DNA of 64,000 bases from Sphaerolaimus hirsutus (Eukaryota > Nematoda > Chromadorea > Monhysterida > Sphaerolaimidae): positions 8,680,001 through 8,744,000 of the forward strand of contig OZ038454.1 in assembly GCA_964036195.1 (NCBI GenBank), given 5' to 3'. Positions within the stretch are counted from its first letter, which is position 1, and each line of letters starts with the position of its first letter. Both the position numbers and the translations under genes were made by a program. Shown piece after piece: positions 11,548 to 23,712 of this stretch. A model generated the notes under the pieces. It did not search any database, was not told the origin of the DNA, and saw nothing but the letters and a program-made list of their open reading frames with translations.

Positions 11548-12292
11548 CACTCCTGTTTACCTTGATCCGCACCTTTGTGATTTTTTATAAAAAGTTTTGT
11601 CACGCCCCCACCTAACTTTACAGCGAATTTCATTCCATACAAAAAGTAGCCCAAAGAGTTGTCTAAATGCCCATTGGAGCACCCCCGATTGTAACGCCAT
11701 GTGGGCTGTGTAAATGGCCCACACATTTTTTAAAACCAGAATGCAGTGATCAGCTTTTCTCAAACGCGTTTCGTAAAATGATTATATTCTGTCAGTCAAG
11801 GCCGGAAAACTGCTTGAAAGACATAAAAGAGTCCTAGCTTAGTGCCAAATGCCATTTCAATGGCTTATTTAGAGATAGAAATAAGATTAGACATTTTCAA
11901 TTTGTTCTGATTTGTACAGCAGATCACGATCAGCTGTGTTTGTGATCGCTTTATCTGCTCATGCTACATCTGTTCACACAGAGTATGCTTATGTCTGAAA
12001 GAGAAATCCTTAGGCATTTTTAAAAAACTGACTCCGCTTGAATACAGCCCCCCACACAAGAGAATTGAAGGAGCGAAATTTAAAAACAATTGCTCAATTC
12101 TTCTTACTACTAATTTTCTTCCCTGGACAAAATGTACAATGTGTTTTAAATTTCGCTTCTTCAATTCTCTTGGGTGGGGGGCTGTATTCAAGCGGAGTCA
12201 GTTTTAAAAAAATGCCTGTAAAGTTAGGTGGGGGGCGTGACAAAACTTTTTATAAAAAATCATAAAGGTGCGGATCGAGGTAAACAGGAGTG
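11548..12292. mobile_element. P element with long TIRs and TA target site, nested in B7
   Basis: About 75-bp inverted ends beginning CACTCCTGTTTACC, including GTCACGCCCCCACCTAACTT and its complement, flanked by TA on both sides, as for Tc1/mariner-like MITEs. Inside is a further inverted pair at 12010-12220 (CTGACTCCGCTTGAATACAG with its complement). No transposase. Confidence 0.6.
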
Positions 12293-12384
12293 TATATCCG
12301 ACATATGGCAACACTATATCAGACATATGGTAAATATATGGCAACACTATTTGATGTTGTATATGCCCATATAATGGCTGTGGA

Positions 12385-13147
12385 TAGGGTGGCAGACGGT
12401 ACGGCCTTGCGGTAAACCGTACGGTACGGTAAATTTCCCATTGTGCGGTAAACGGTACGGTACGGTAAATCTTCAATTTTGCAATAAACGGTACGGTAAG
12501 GTAAATCCCAAAAGTGCGGTACGCGGTACGGTACGGTAAATTTTCGATTGTCAGAAATGTATTAACTACCGAATCCAGACAATTTTTACTTCATTAATTG
12601 ACACCAAATTCAATTACACAATTTGATAATGGACTTTAGAACACAATAACAGTATGATGACAGAAAATTACATTACCTGCAATGCAGGGGCTCAATATAT
12701 AGGATTTTCCCAAGGTGTAGAAGGATAAAAATGGAGAAAAATTGCTAAAAGTGGGTGAAAAATTGCTAAAAGTAGGTGAAGAATAGTTGAAAATAGGTAT
12801 ATCAGTAACTATAACACAAAAATAGCTGAAAATAGGCAATAAGGCATGAATGCAATTTCAGTGACACCCGAACCCCCGTGTGAAATTGTGAAATTTGCGC
12901 GCTTGCTCGCAAAAAATTGCAGAATACAACATCAATTGTCATGAATAAATTCAACGATATAAGGTCAATCCGAGTAAAATTTACCGCAATTTTTGCGGTA
13001 AATGAGTGCGGTACGCGGTACGGTATGATAAATTTCGAAAAATGCAGTACGCGGTACGGTATGGTAAATTTCTAAAAGTGCGGTAAACGATACGGTACGG
13101 TAAATTTTCCAAAAATGCAGTACGGTACGGTAAATTCTGCCACCCTA
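12385..13147. mobile_element. F-family hAT-like element F1, GGTACGGTAAA arrays
   Basis: Ends TAGGGTGGCAGACGGTACGG and AAATTCTGCCACCCTA, exact 8-bp duplication GCTGTGGA (12377-12384, 13148-13155). Both subterminal regions are arrays of GCGGTAAACGGTACGGTAAA. The interior contains a K-like segment (12690-12840). Confidence 0.85.
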
Positions 13148-13559
13148 GCTGTGGAGCCATGGGATAGCACTATATAATGGTGATTTGTATCAAAAATATC
13201 CATTTTTTGTCCACATGTTTGTATATCGCCTTATAGTCAAATGTTCGTGACTTCCAAGTGAAGTTTGGCACAGAATAGTGATCAAACAAGGTTATAAAAG
13301 GAGGTTGTTACTTTGGGAGTGATTTTACACACTGTGGAGGTACATGGAAGCTTATATGGCTTATTAACCCATGATAGCACATAGAAATGGATGCTTTGAT
13401 ACTAAAAATGCCACAAAACCAATGAAAACAACCACCAATGTTAATTTGTGTGTGAAATTGCGCGCTTGCGTGCAAAAAAATGCAAAATACCTAGTGCATA
13501 CGTACAACAATTTTAAGTACAAAACGTTTTTAAAAAAACATCGGCCAACCCTAACCCCC

Positions 13560-13955
13560 CCCCCCAAAAACCACCCAACCAACTAAATGGAGGCCGCTCT
13601 GCTATTTAAATATCTATTCCTAAGACAAGTTTTTTTTGGCTACTATTGCCTGACCCGCCCCCCCCCCCCAACTTCTAATAGATTTTCACCTACAAAATCA
13701 CAGGTTCATGTGTCTAACTGCCTATTATTAGCTATTTTAGTACAATTTATGCCATTATATACATATTTTGAGCTATTTTTCACCTACTTTTAGCGATTTT
13801 TCTCCCTTTTCTTCCTCATACATCTTGAAAAAGCCTATATATTGAACCCTCGTAACTCCCGCCCCCTTCTTGCAGCTATCTATCCCCCGGCGGAGCGATT
13901 TGTTTCTATCCAACAACCCCCCAGAGGCTCAAAATCTAGCATATCCCTGCCAGTG
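13560..13955. repeat. K-family fragment
   Basis: C-run, TATTTAAATATCTATTCC, CTTGAAAAAGCCTATATATT, CTATCTATCCCCCGG and AGAGGCTCAAAATCTAG in the order seen in K1. B7 may have inserted into its left C-run. Confidence 0.5.
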
Positions 13956-14249
13956 GTGCTATCAGTTTGGGTGGCATGGAATAAGGTAAGTTGGTTTAGA
14001 TATTCTTATTTTTAGATTTAGTGCCACCCATATTGTCATGTGTGTAACCCCCCATACTTGTCTCCATTCATCCACTAGCCGACTCAAAACAAATTGACAA
14101 AATTATCTAAAGGATTGAAATATAATATAAAGTCGGCGGACATTTCATCCTACAAACTCGGAGAGTTGTGTCTTTTTTAATATTTCCCTCGGATTTGAAG
14201 AGCGACTGCACGACAGTGTTTACGGTGTTTACGTATTCACGTCCAACGA

Positions 14250-15066
14250 TGGGTAAGTTCTCAAAAAAAGAAACACTTTCTGTGTTTTGAGTTTTTCAAA
14301 AATGAATACCTGTGTTTTGAGTTTTCTCGAAAAAAAACTTGAGTAACTCTGTTTTTATTTCTGTGTTTTGTTGTAAAAACTCGAGTTTTCTTGAGTTTTT
14401 TTTCTAAAAAAAACTTAAGTTTCCCCCCCCCCCAAAATTCTGATTTCGATGATTTCGATGTGAAAACAGCAGTTTTCTTATAAAATATTGGTTTTGCAGA
14501 TGTTTAACCCCACATAACATCTGTTTACTCATTCAAGTGTCAAAAAGTCCATAAAAATGTCCACTATGAGGACATCCAGATCACAACACCAGCACTAGAT
14601 CACAACACCAGCAACAAAATGACCAGAAACTGAAATTACTCAGTACGCCAAACTTCTTCAATGGATGTGACTGTATGGAAGACTACACAATTGATTTGAA
14701 CTACAACTATACTTAAACATGTGAAACTAAAATTGTCAAATCCACCGGGAGATGTGCATGCCATCTTTAATTTTTTTTTTGTTCCATCATAAAATATGAA
14801 TACATTATCTAAATATTTACATATTATACATGCATATCTTATCTTGTTTAGTTTAACTGAATTCATTCAAACCACTTCGCTGAAAAAAACACACAAAAAC
14901 TCAAAAAAACTTTTCTGTGTTTCCGTGTTCTGTGTTTCTGTGTTCTCCAAAAAAAAATCCTTTGAGTTTTGAGTTTTTTTTTAAATTTGTGAGTTTCCGT
15001 GTTTCTGTGTAAAACAAAAACACAGAAACTCAATGAGTTTCTGTGTTTTTGTTTTACACATCGTTG
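14250..15066. repeat. Q-family inverted repeat, TGTGTTTTGAGTTTTT arrays
   Basis: Left half repeats CTGTGTTTTGAGTTTT; the right half repeats its complement and TTTCTGTGTTTCCGTGTTCT. Ends read CAACGATGGGTAA / TTACACATCGTTG. Probably another TIR element with simple subterminal arrays; no target duplication established. Confidence 0.5.
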
Positions 15067-15223
15067 TTCAAACTTGGTGGACTGTCTCATACAATTGTTT
15101 GTAGGGCGTCCGCCGACTTTTGTAGTCAAATGGTGACAAGTATGGGGTGACAAACAGAAGCGACGACGCAAACATTGGCAACCAGCCAAAGTAACTTGAC
15201 GCAACTCCATGTCCCCTGCCTGG

Positions 15224-15350
15224 GGGCAGTCCCAGACCCTGTAAAATGCCAAATGTCATGCAAAGTGTCAAAAGTCATGTGAAATGCTCTGCGAAATGGC
15301 AACCGAGTTCTGGGTTTGGGACTGGCACCCAATAGGGGCTGGGACTGGCA
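15224..15350. repeat. O-family element copy
   Basis: CTGGGGGCAGTCCCAGACCC then GTAAAATGCCAAATGTCATG, ending GGCTGGGACTGGCACCTGG. Same end motifs as the copy inside the adducin exon at 63075-63231. Confidence 0.55.
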
Positions 15351-16425
15351 CCTGGTTGTTGTCTTCAGTTCAGCCCATCTCTGTGGCTGGCAATACTTTA
15401 TTTATCGAGAGTACATATACTACGCACATCAGCTGCACGCCGGTTGCATATTTTGCATATTCAATTTTATCCATACACAAGCGGTGGTAGTCAGAGCTAC
15501 TTATTTATCCGATCGTTGTTGTCTCGTAGTCGCGGCTCAGTTCATAAACACATCAATATTTATTTATTTATGTCTGTTATCCCGCAGACAAATGAAGAAA
15601 AAAACACATTTCTAATAAAAAAAACACAAAAAAAACACTGATAGATGACAGTTAGAGTGACAGTGACAGCAGCGCAAAACTCTGGATTCGATTTTTAAGT
15701 AATTAAAAAATACTGATGTCATAATGTGATCACCTAGTTTAGTACTCGTCAAACAACAGTCACACAATCTTGGGTGGCTGAAGTCCCATAATAATGGATC
15801 CACAAGATCAAATTAGATTAAAACCGCCTCAAAAAAATATCCCGCAAGGATTTACCCTCATTAGATAATTATAAAGATTTACATTAAAAATACATGCGTG
15901 AAAAAGAACAAGACCTTTCGAAGCACATTGAAATATTTTTTTATTTCACTACTTGCTGTTGGGTGGGGGGTGCTGCAGGCATCGTTTTTTTGTGTTGGTA
16001 AATTTTCGGTGGGGCGCACAAGGTGCGCGGGGCAATTTTGATAATTTGGCACCGCACCGCACCGGGCTGACTTTTTAGAAAAATTTTTAAAGGGCCGTAT
16101 TTCAAACTAATTTTTCCGATGCACATAAGCCTGCACAAAACACACATTTTACAAACATTCATTCTTTTAAGCTTACACATGGTGCCGCCAACCTCATTTG
16201 TTAGACTGTTTCATTGAAGTGCAGAAAATGTAACTATGCTTAAATAAGAATGTTATAAAATAAGCTCATGGTAGATGGGGGGGTTGTTCCAAACATAAAA
16301 TAGGAGACCACACCTTCCTGACTTACTAGTAGGCCAAACCCTTATCAAGAATAGAACCAAACAGGTGAGCTGTTCAAAGAAGCAATTGCAGCTAAAATAT
16401 AGTAATGATTCAGAAATAACCAATC
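15351..16425. other. No gene seen
   Basis: AT-rich, with a G-rich and GCACCGCACCG patch near 15960-16070. No exon structure or RNA gene recognised. Confidence 0.35.
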
Positions 16426-16672
16426 TACCGTATTTCCTCGAAATACCCCCCCCCCCTCAAAATGGGCACTATGAATTTGTGATCCGGGAAATGCATAACA
16501 GATGTTCAAAACACGTACTGTGTTACGTAAGAACATCGTTTATACCATCTACATCCTTATATAAGGCTGTAAAAACTTATAAATGGTGGTTATTGTTGCA
16601 TTTTTCACGTTTTTCTCTCAAAATTTTCACTATGAAAAAATAAACCCCCGGGGGGTAATTTGAGGAAACACA
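16426..16672. mobile_element. D-family element D3 (right end decayed)
   Basis: Left end TACCGTATTTCCTCGAAATA; the right end is degenerate (GGGGGTAATTTGAGGAAACA). The interior closely matches D4 at 29937-30200 in opposite orientation. Confidence 0.7.
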
Positions 16673-17017
16673 ACAACAACAACTCTACCCTTAGTATCAT
16701 ATAATCCTTCTAATTAAAAGGAATTCTGAAAGCTATAATAAGATATTAATATTACAGGACTCAGTTTGTGCCAGAACATGGTATGGATTTTCAATGTACA
16801 AGCTGCATTGTATTTTCCCCATACCTAGGTTGTTTGAAGTGTTCATTACTTAGATGACACTTGTGGTTACCTGGATATAAAATAGTACTTTTACTGTACA
16901 TTGACAGTCTGCAGATATTTTTAGATTATCAAAAATTTGTTTGCAGAAATGCACCCAATTTGTTCATGAAAATAGAGATAATGTGAAATTGATCTGAGTT
17001 CATAATCTAGTCAGACC

Positions 17018-18069
17018 TAGGGTGTCAAATTTCCATTTCTGTTTTCCTTTTCCGCAGGAAATTTTTTGACCTTTCCGTTTTCCAGCAGCTGAAAATTTTT
17101 TACCTTTCCGTTTCCGTTTTTTGGCCCATTTTTCCATTTTCCAGCTGAAAATTTTTTTCACCTTTCCATTTCCATTTTTCCAGGCCATTTTTTCCGTTTT
17201 ATGGATCAATTTTCAGTTTTCTGGCATCTTTCCATTATTTTTCCAATCTGTATTTATATTTTTCCAATATGGTCTTTTTAACTACCAGGTTCTTGTGTCG
17301 TTCATAATTGTTATCTGTATCCAAATCTGTAAAAAAATTAATGAAAAAAACAATGGCCAGTTGAAGCAGTGCTTCTGCTGCGGGTGCAAGGCCTCTAGTG
17401 CTGTGTGGATGCTGGCTGAGAGGTTGGATATGAATTTGAACCCATACATTTTTTTTAGTAAGGCCAATTTTTCCATGTGTATTTGAGTCAAGCTGCATTT
17501 TGCAATCAAAGATGTCCCTAAAAACGAAAAAATGTTTCAGGAAATGAACATATGTTGCATGTACACTACTGAATTTTCATTTTTGAATATTTTTCTCTTT
17601 ATGTGAAACTGTGTGCCAAGCACATAAGTAATTTTGGACACATACTTTGCAGTCCGCTGAGTATACTTTTTACTGTTCAGTTACATCAAAGTTCACTTTT
17701 GCTAAATTCTTATTGTTGCTGTAGTGTACTTTTGCTACCTTTTGATGATTTTTTGTTGGTTCAGTTAAGCTTGAAGTACAAGTGAAGTTACTGGCATGAT
17801 CCATAGTTGCAGAATGTACAGCTACCACAACCAAAGCCAAACAGGCAAACCTGCATGCAGTTTTTTCTTCTGCAAATTTTTCCATTTCCATGCAAATTTC
17901 ACTTTTTTTCCGTTTCCATGAAAATTTTGCTTTTCATTTTCCATTTTCCGGCCAATAAATTTTTTTACCTTTCCGTTTTCCGCTGAGTGAAATTTTTTTA
18001 CCTTTCCATTTTCTGTAAGGTGAAAAATTTTACCTTTCCGTTTTCCGTAAAATTTTTTTCGACACCCTA
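17018..18069. mobile_element. A-family hAT-like element A1
   Basis: Ends TAGGGTGTCAAATTTCC and TTCGACACCCTA with exact duplication GTCAGACC (17010-17017, 18070-18077). Subterminal arrays of CCTTTCCGTTTTCC with AAATTTTT. The interior shares long stretches with A2 in opposite orientation, including a frame on the minus strand (about 17690-17830) encoding VVAVHSATMDHASNFTC. It may be a relic of a longer ancestor; no transposase motif recognised. Confidence 0.85.
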
Positions 18070-18476
18070 GTCAGACCGAAATTTATATCTCAATTAACAT
18101 GGTCATGTCTATACGGTCTGAATGTATGGGGTTGTATTTATATATAGTTTTCCTGGTCAGTATTCATTAATAAATCTAATAACTGTTTGGCTATTGTACA
18201 CTATGTAGTTGCTCGTTGAGTTCAACATTCCCTGCAAACATGTCTTAATGGTAAAGCTGACATTCACATTTTGGAGTTTAATTATGTGCAAAAGACATTT
18301 CAATGAAACCAGTGGAATGACACAGTACACACACTACAAGGTGTTGAACATGTTGCAAATGAAGCTTCAGTTTTTTTTTATCTCGGAATGTTCAATGTAA
18401 ATGTATTTTATATTGCCGGAATGAAGTAATGTGTATACAATAATGCATAGTGTTACTCGTCAGCAAGCTTTGAATT

Positions 18477-18665
18477 GGGATGAGAACCAGTTGACATTTG
18501 GTGTCGTTGTCAACTAGTGTGTTGAACCAAAGACACAAACGCAACACTACTTTGACGCAGACGGTCAGTTTATGGCTCAGCTACTGCGCGCAGCGCTACT
18601 GTTAAATGCCAATGTTGTTGTTGACCGCCGGTCAACCTAAAATATCTACGTTGATTCAGAAGAGT
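18477..18665. repeat. L-family-like fragment
   Basis: CAGTTGACATTTGGTGTCGT and GTCAACTAGTGTG followed by cysteine-poor non-coding text; resembles one half of the L copies in the adducin introns. Confidence 0.35.
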
Positions 18666-18899
18666 TTGCCTCCGTCGACAATTGAGCCGAACCTATAAGT
18701 TTTCATTCACTAGATATTTAAAACAGATTTTTCAGTTGCAGTTAACACCCGCAATTAACCGGCGGTAGTGTGTGCAGTGCACATTGTTATCATGAATCAG
18801 TAATTTGGACCATTCTTTGCACTCTAGCTTACAGCAAAACATTATTCGTGATTACAAGACACTGAGCCAGAACGTTAATTTAATTACTAATTTCAATAG

Positions 18900-19290
18900 G
18901 TAGTTTGGCAAAGGGGACGGCTTCGCAGTGAACAGCACGGGCGGTAAATTTACCAGTTTGCGGTAAACGGGGCGGTAAAGGTTCAATTTTGCGGTAAACG
19001 GTACGGTGAATTTCCCTAATTTGCAGTATGATGTAGTTAGTGGTGGAATGGCGCCATTTGAGGGCGCCAACATGCGCCGTCATTGGCGCTTGGCGGCTTT
19101 TTCCCGTGGCGCCTGGCGGTCTGATTTTGAATGGCGCCATGGCGCCTTTGGTAGTTGGCGCCCTTCTTCCGTGGCGCCTGGCGCCCAGATTTGGAATAGC
19201 GCTATGGCGCCCTTTTTTCTGGCGGCCATCACTAGATGCAGTACTATAGAAATGCTGCGTAATGCTGATTACGAAAAATTCTGCCACCCT
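18900..19290. repeat. F-family-like copy hosting G2
   Basis: GCGGTAAACGG arrays at 18945-19010 and a right end ATTCTGCCACCCTA at about 19276-19290. The left end is degenerate. G2 sits in the middle. Confidence 0.5.
19038..19234. mobile_element. G-family element G2 (GGCGCC-rich)
   Basis: Ends TAGTGGTGGAATGGCGCC and GGCGGCCATCACTA, duplication GATGTAGT / GATGCAGT (7 of 8). The interior is a run of GGCGCCATGGCGCC palindromes. Confidence 0.7.
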
Positions 19291-19889
19291 AGAAGTAGGT
19301 ACGTAAATATCGTTGTTGTTGACACGATGACGTTGGTTTGATGTCATCCGATGCTTGGAAATCCCACATTTAACAAATCTCGGATGGCACTCAATCAGCC
19401 CTACGCAATTCTTCCGGCAGCCAGTACATTGTAAATAACGGAAAAGTCAGCAACTTTGGCGCTGAGCTAATTAATTTCGAAGCATGTAGCGCTCTATTTA
19501 CGAATGTAGCCTCAATCAGAAATTGATGACAAACACCGACAAATGACTAGCGGTTCAATGTTATTATTATAAGTACGTTTCGAAAAGTAAGCGTATAAGC
19601 GAAGACCTAGCGGAAAGCAATATATAGACGGGGGACATTGACATAACAATTACCAGCACAATTGAGGAGTTTGCTTCCGAAACTCGATGACTCCATGTTT
19701 TTCAGTTTTGTGAAAATTGCATTTGAAAATTTGAGAGTGGCCTGAGCGGGTACGCTTTGAGTGACAACCCTTGCCGAATACTTTTTGAAAAGCCAACGAA
19801 TTTCTCTACTTTTTCCATATTTACAATCCTCTGGCCGGCAAATATGGCTAGAGTTAGGTCCATTTGACTGTCATTACGGCAACAAATTT

Positions 19890-20110
19890 TACTAACAAAA
19901 TTTTATAACGAGTTTCGGATGCAAACTTTATTTTTGTATGGGGGATTCTTCTTTAAATTTATAACGAGTTTCGGATGCAAAGTTTTTTCAGTGGAGATAT
20001 CGAGTTTCGAGTGAAAAATATGATAGATATTTATGGAGTTATCGAGTTTCGTATGAAAATTCACCATTTTGATGGTGGAGATATCGAGTTTCGGATGGAA
20101 ATTTAATTTT
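19890..20110. repeat. Degenerate tandem repeat with CGAGTTTCGGATG
   Basis: Five spaced copies of ATCGAGTTTCGGATGAAAA-like units (TATAACGAGTTTCGGATGCA twice, then GAGATATCGAGTTTCG variants). Spacing is irregular, about 40-60 bp. Confidence 0.55.
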
Positions 20111-20463
20111 TTTTCAAAAATCGGTGTCTCGGTATCTCGGGAATGGTGTTATATATTGAGCTGATTTTTTACTATCATATACAGATATGTACGCTTATAT
20201 GAGATCCACACCTAACTCAATTTTTATCACTTTGGTTGTTATCGAGTTACGGAACCAAACGCCTCAATTGCCCGAATATGTTTGGGAGGTTTTAGGGTTC
20301 AAACGTTCAATATAGAACTGACAGTTACTTCCCTGGTGGATTTATTTACGTGCAAATGGCAGTACAGTATATCGAATTGAATTTGCCTGCCATCACGTAG
20401 GCAAATTCAAAAACGGTATGGCGCTTGTTGAGAGGACAACGCGTCGGGCGCCAAAGTGGCCAC

Positions 20464-20696
20464 TAGTGATGTAAAGGCGACGGGTCATCGGTGCTGGGGG
20501 CACCGAAAGGCACCATCGGTGCCGGTGCGGTACCTTTGCGATTTTCAGCGGTGCCACCCTGGCTCTGGTGCCATTTTTTCAGAATGGTGCGCTAAATTGT
20601 TTGCCGGCGCCCCACGCTGTCAGGTACCCTTTCCATGTGTTGGGTGAGGTGCCGGTGCGGTGCGGTGCAATTTTTCCGGTGTCTTTAACATCACTA
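20464..20696. mobile_element. G-family-like element G1 (GGTGCC-rich)
   Basis: Ends TAGTGATGTAAAGGC and CTTTAACATCACTA, exact 8-bp duplication GTGGCCAC (20456-20463, 20697-20704). The interior is CGGTGCCGGTGCGGT repeats, a variant of the GGCGCC arrays of G2 and G3. Confidence 0.8.
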
Positions 20697-20881
20697 GTGG
20701 CCACACACATCAGTTTACGGCCAAAATTTCGGAAAATGATAAATTATTATTAAAACCATTTGAGTTTACCAGAATGTATTTTTTTCGATTTCCGTCGCCA
20801 GTAGTTGACAGACTTCATTTTGTGGTGAACTCAAATACGTTCAGAGCCGATTTCTCAGTTTCCGAACTTCCGGGAATAAAC

Positions 20882-21317
20882 TAGGGTTCAAACGGGATCT
20901 CGATCCCGAGAATCTCCCAAGTCCGGGATCCCGATCACGGAAAAAATAGTGGAAATTATAAAAAGTGAAAAAATGACATTTTTGCGTGAAAAAATGACAT
21001 TTTTGCGTGCAAAAATGTGAACGCAAACCCCCAGCGTCCATTTTATGTCACTTTTCTGGCATCCAACAGTGTTTTGAGACCTTAATGAACAACTGTGAAT
21101 GCCAGAACAGTGACGAAAATCTCTATCCCTAGACCCCAATCCCGATCCCGAAAAAAATGCCAATCCTGATCCCGTGACCCCAATTCCGGCCAATCCCGAT
21201 CCCGAAATCTCAAAATACCAATGCCGATCCCGATCCCAAAACCCCAATCCCGATCCCGAAATCTCAAAAAGTGAATCCCGATCCCGATCCCGAAAAGTCA
21301 ATCCCGTTTGAACCCTA
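20882..21317. mobile_element. C-family hAT-like element C2
   Basis: Ends TAGGGTTCAAACGGGATC and TCCCGTTTGAACCCTA with duplication GAATAAAC (20874-20881, 21318-21325); GATCCC arrays near both ends. Confidence 0.85.
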
Positions 21318-21993
21318 GAATAAACTAGTGATACCGTGATAGGCGTGAATACCGTGATAAACGTCAAACCACGTTTCGTTCTTACTACGGCGCCAGCGCC
21401 AAGGTGCTTTTATATCACTACCCAGGTTTCATTATAAGAGTTATAAATATTTACTCATTGTATTGAAACAGTTATGTTTGAAACAATTCTAGCTATATAC
21501 TCAATTGCAACGAGCAATGCATGGTAAAGCGGAATTAAATTGGACGACAGGTGATTTAAATATTGCGGTGCCATGGGACGACGTGCGCCAGAGAAAATTT
21601 TAACAGTCCATACGGTTAATGAAAACGCTCGCAGATGAATTATTGCCTGGCAACTTCGCTGGCAAAAACAAAATAATAAAAAAGTGAAACATTTCAAGGT
21701 TCAGTTTCAAATGAACAGTACCGACACGACCATACGTGCCACAGTGAAATGTGGTGTACGTGTTCAAATAGCGAGGTGCCAACATGACCCGTTCCCCAGG
21801 GGTTTCGGGACTGGTCAAAGGCAATCTAGCTGTACACAAAATGTAGTAACTGCTCAAAAACACCGCCAAACCAAATGACGCGGCCATGGATTTTGCCACA
21901 GCAAATGGCATATATAAAATTTTCGGTCAACTGTGACAAACACGCGCTACGGCACTGCAGGGGTCTAATGGGGAGGGGGTTCCAAAAACGCAT

Positions 21994-22190
21994 CCAGGGG
22001 CCAGTTCCGCAAGTGGAGAAGTGAAAGCGCAAACGGCAAAAGCGAAGCGAAATGGCAAGTAAATTGGCAAAACATAAGTAGAATGGTAAGTCAAGTTAAA
22101 AAACAAATGTGCCATTTCACTTCTCACTAATCATTTCACTTCGCTTTTGCTGTTTGCACTTTAACTTCCCCACTTGCGGAACTGGCACCA
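21994..22190. mobile_element. J-family foldback element J3
   Basis: Inverted ends GGCCAGTTCCGCAAGTGGAG / CCACTTGCGGAACTGGC with GAAGTGAAA arms; abuts the M palindrome. Confidence 0.7.
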
Positions 22191-22824
22191 GGGGCCAGAT
22201 TTAATACTCCCTACAGATTTGTAGGGTAGGGCGTACGCCCGACAGATTTTTTAAAGTTTAGCCGCATCGACGCACATGCACCGAGAGCAAGGCGGTTCGT
22301 AAAATATACGAAACCATCCTTTAAGGTTGCCGATATTGCAATATGACGTATATCACTTCGATTTTGGCTCGGAAATCACGATTTCGTCATTTCTTGACCG
22401 TCTGCCAATTCGTTTTTTTTTTTATTTTGTCGGGCGGGTTACTCGCATAAGTCGCGCTTTTGTGTAGTCAGGTGGTCACTTTTTTAGTGTTCACTGTCTG
22501 CAACCGAAACCATGAGGGCAGCGACAAGAAAGAAATGCATGCACGAGCGTACAAAAGCGCGACTTATGCGAGTAACCCGCCCGACAAAATAAAATAAAAA
22601 ACGAATTGGCAGACGGCCAAGAAATGACGAAACCGTGATTTCCGAGCCAAAATCGAAGCGATATACGTTATATTGCAATACCGGCGACCTTAAGGGATAG
22701 TTTCGTGTATTTTACAAACCGCATTGCTCTCGGTGCATGTGCGTCGATGCGGCTGAACTTTAAAAAATCTATCGGGCGTACGCCCTACCCTACAAATCTG
22801 TAGGGAGTATTAAATCTGGCCCCT
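22189..22824. mobile_element. M foldback element, arms about 275 bp
   Basis: Arms 22189-22464 and 22551-22824 are near-complete reverse complements. The ends read GGGGCCAGATTTAATACTCC and its complement, and both arms carry the palindrome GGGCGTACGCCC. The unique centre is about 86 bp. No protein recognised. Confidence 0.85.
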
Positions 22825-22827
22825 GAT

Positions 22828-23705
22828 ATCTAAATATCTATCCCAGAGGTCACTCAGCTATCTATCTATCACGTATTAAACATTTCGGGCTAGATGTACT
22901 TAACTAGGTATAGTGCATACTTTAGGTAGCTACTTTTAACCCATTTCAGGTAATTTCAAATTTGTCGACTTTTCTGCCTTTAATGCTGTCTACACATTGA
23001 AAAACCTATATATTGAACTCAATTAAGCCCCAAAATAAGTTTTTCAGCCATCTACCCCCCGGAGGACCCCCGCTGGGGTCCACATCAAAGACCCCCCTTC
23101 ACTTGACATGAATAAAGTACACAGTCGCTCTTTGTAGTAGCGTACTTCACGTAAACACGGCTATAACTGGAAGTGAGGCAACATGCGGCACAAAGCAGAT
23201 TAGAAAACAAAAGCATAGCAAAATGCGCAGTTGGCAGCGGACACGCTGAGGTAAAGCACTCGAATGTTTGAAGGTGTCCTAATTGTGTATTTAGAATACG
23301 TTAATAGGTCAAATATTTATGTAAATACAGGCCAACTTGAGGTTGGGAAAATTTATGAAAATAATAAAAATGCAATAAGCACAAGGTTAGAGAAAACAAA
23401 AACATTTTGTGCTGATTCAACGAGCATATCAATAAAAGTTTTACGCTTCAAGCGTTTGTCAATTAGTCAACGTAATTCCACACGCTGTACATGAGCTTGC
23501 AAGCAGTATAGCAAACCTACTTAAATTTTAACTTTGACGCTGCTTAGCCGGGTCACTACATCAATTCAACAGCTGAGTTTTGTCATCAGCACCTTGAAGC
23601 CTGACAGGCTAATACATCAGTTCACAAAATTATGTAGTGCGGAAATACATGAAACGATTTCTCCTGGGCTGTGCTGAACTAAGGTGACAATTTGCTCCAA
23701 CCAAA
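22828..23705. other. K-family fragment then sequence without a recognised gene
   Basis: 22828-23095 shows K features (CTATCTATC, GAAAAACCTATATATTGAA, C-rich end). 23100-23705 is AT-rich; the 76-codon open frame at 23264 has no recognisable domain. Confidence 0.4.
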
Positions 23706-23712
23706 GCATGGT

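Larger units (their letters stand above)
11404..13553. mobile_element. B-family hAT-like element B7, host of nested insertions
   Basis: Starts TAGGGTTGAAAAAAAACG and ends CATCGGCCAACCCTA with an 8-bp duplication ACCCCCCC (11396-11403, 13554-13561). The duplication lies in a C-run, so alone it is weaker than others. Removing the nested P element (11548-12292) and F1 (12385-13147) leaves an interior matching the other B copies, including TTAGTACT-like and TTGCGCGCTTGCGTGC text near 13450-13480. The flank right of 13553 looks like K. Confidence 0.7.

Noticed and set aside
20888-21367. Open frames rich in RDRDRD or GSGSGS from GGGATC arrays (also 3645-3935, 47266-47523, 47768-47998)
   Set aside because: The hexamer array is open in several frames on both strands; the peptides are a by-product of the C-family arrays.
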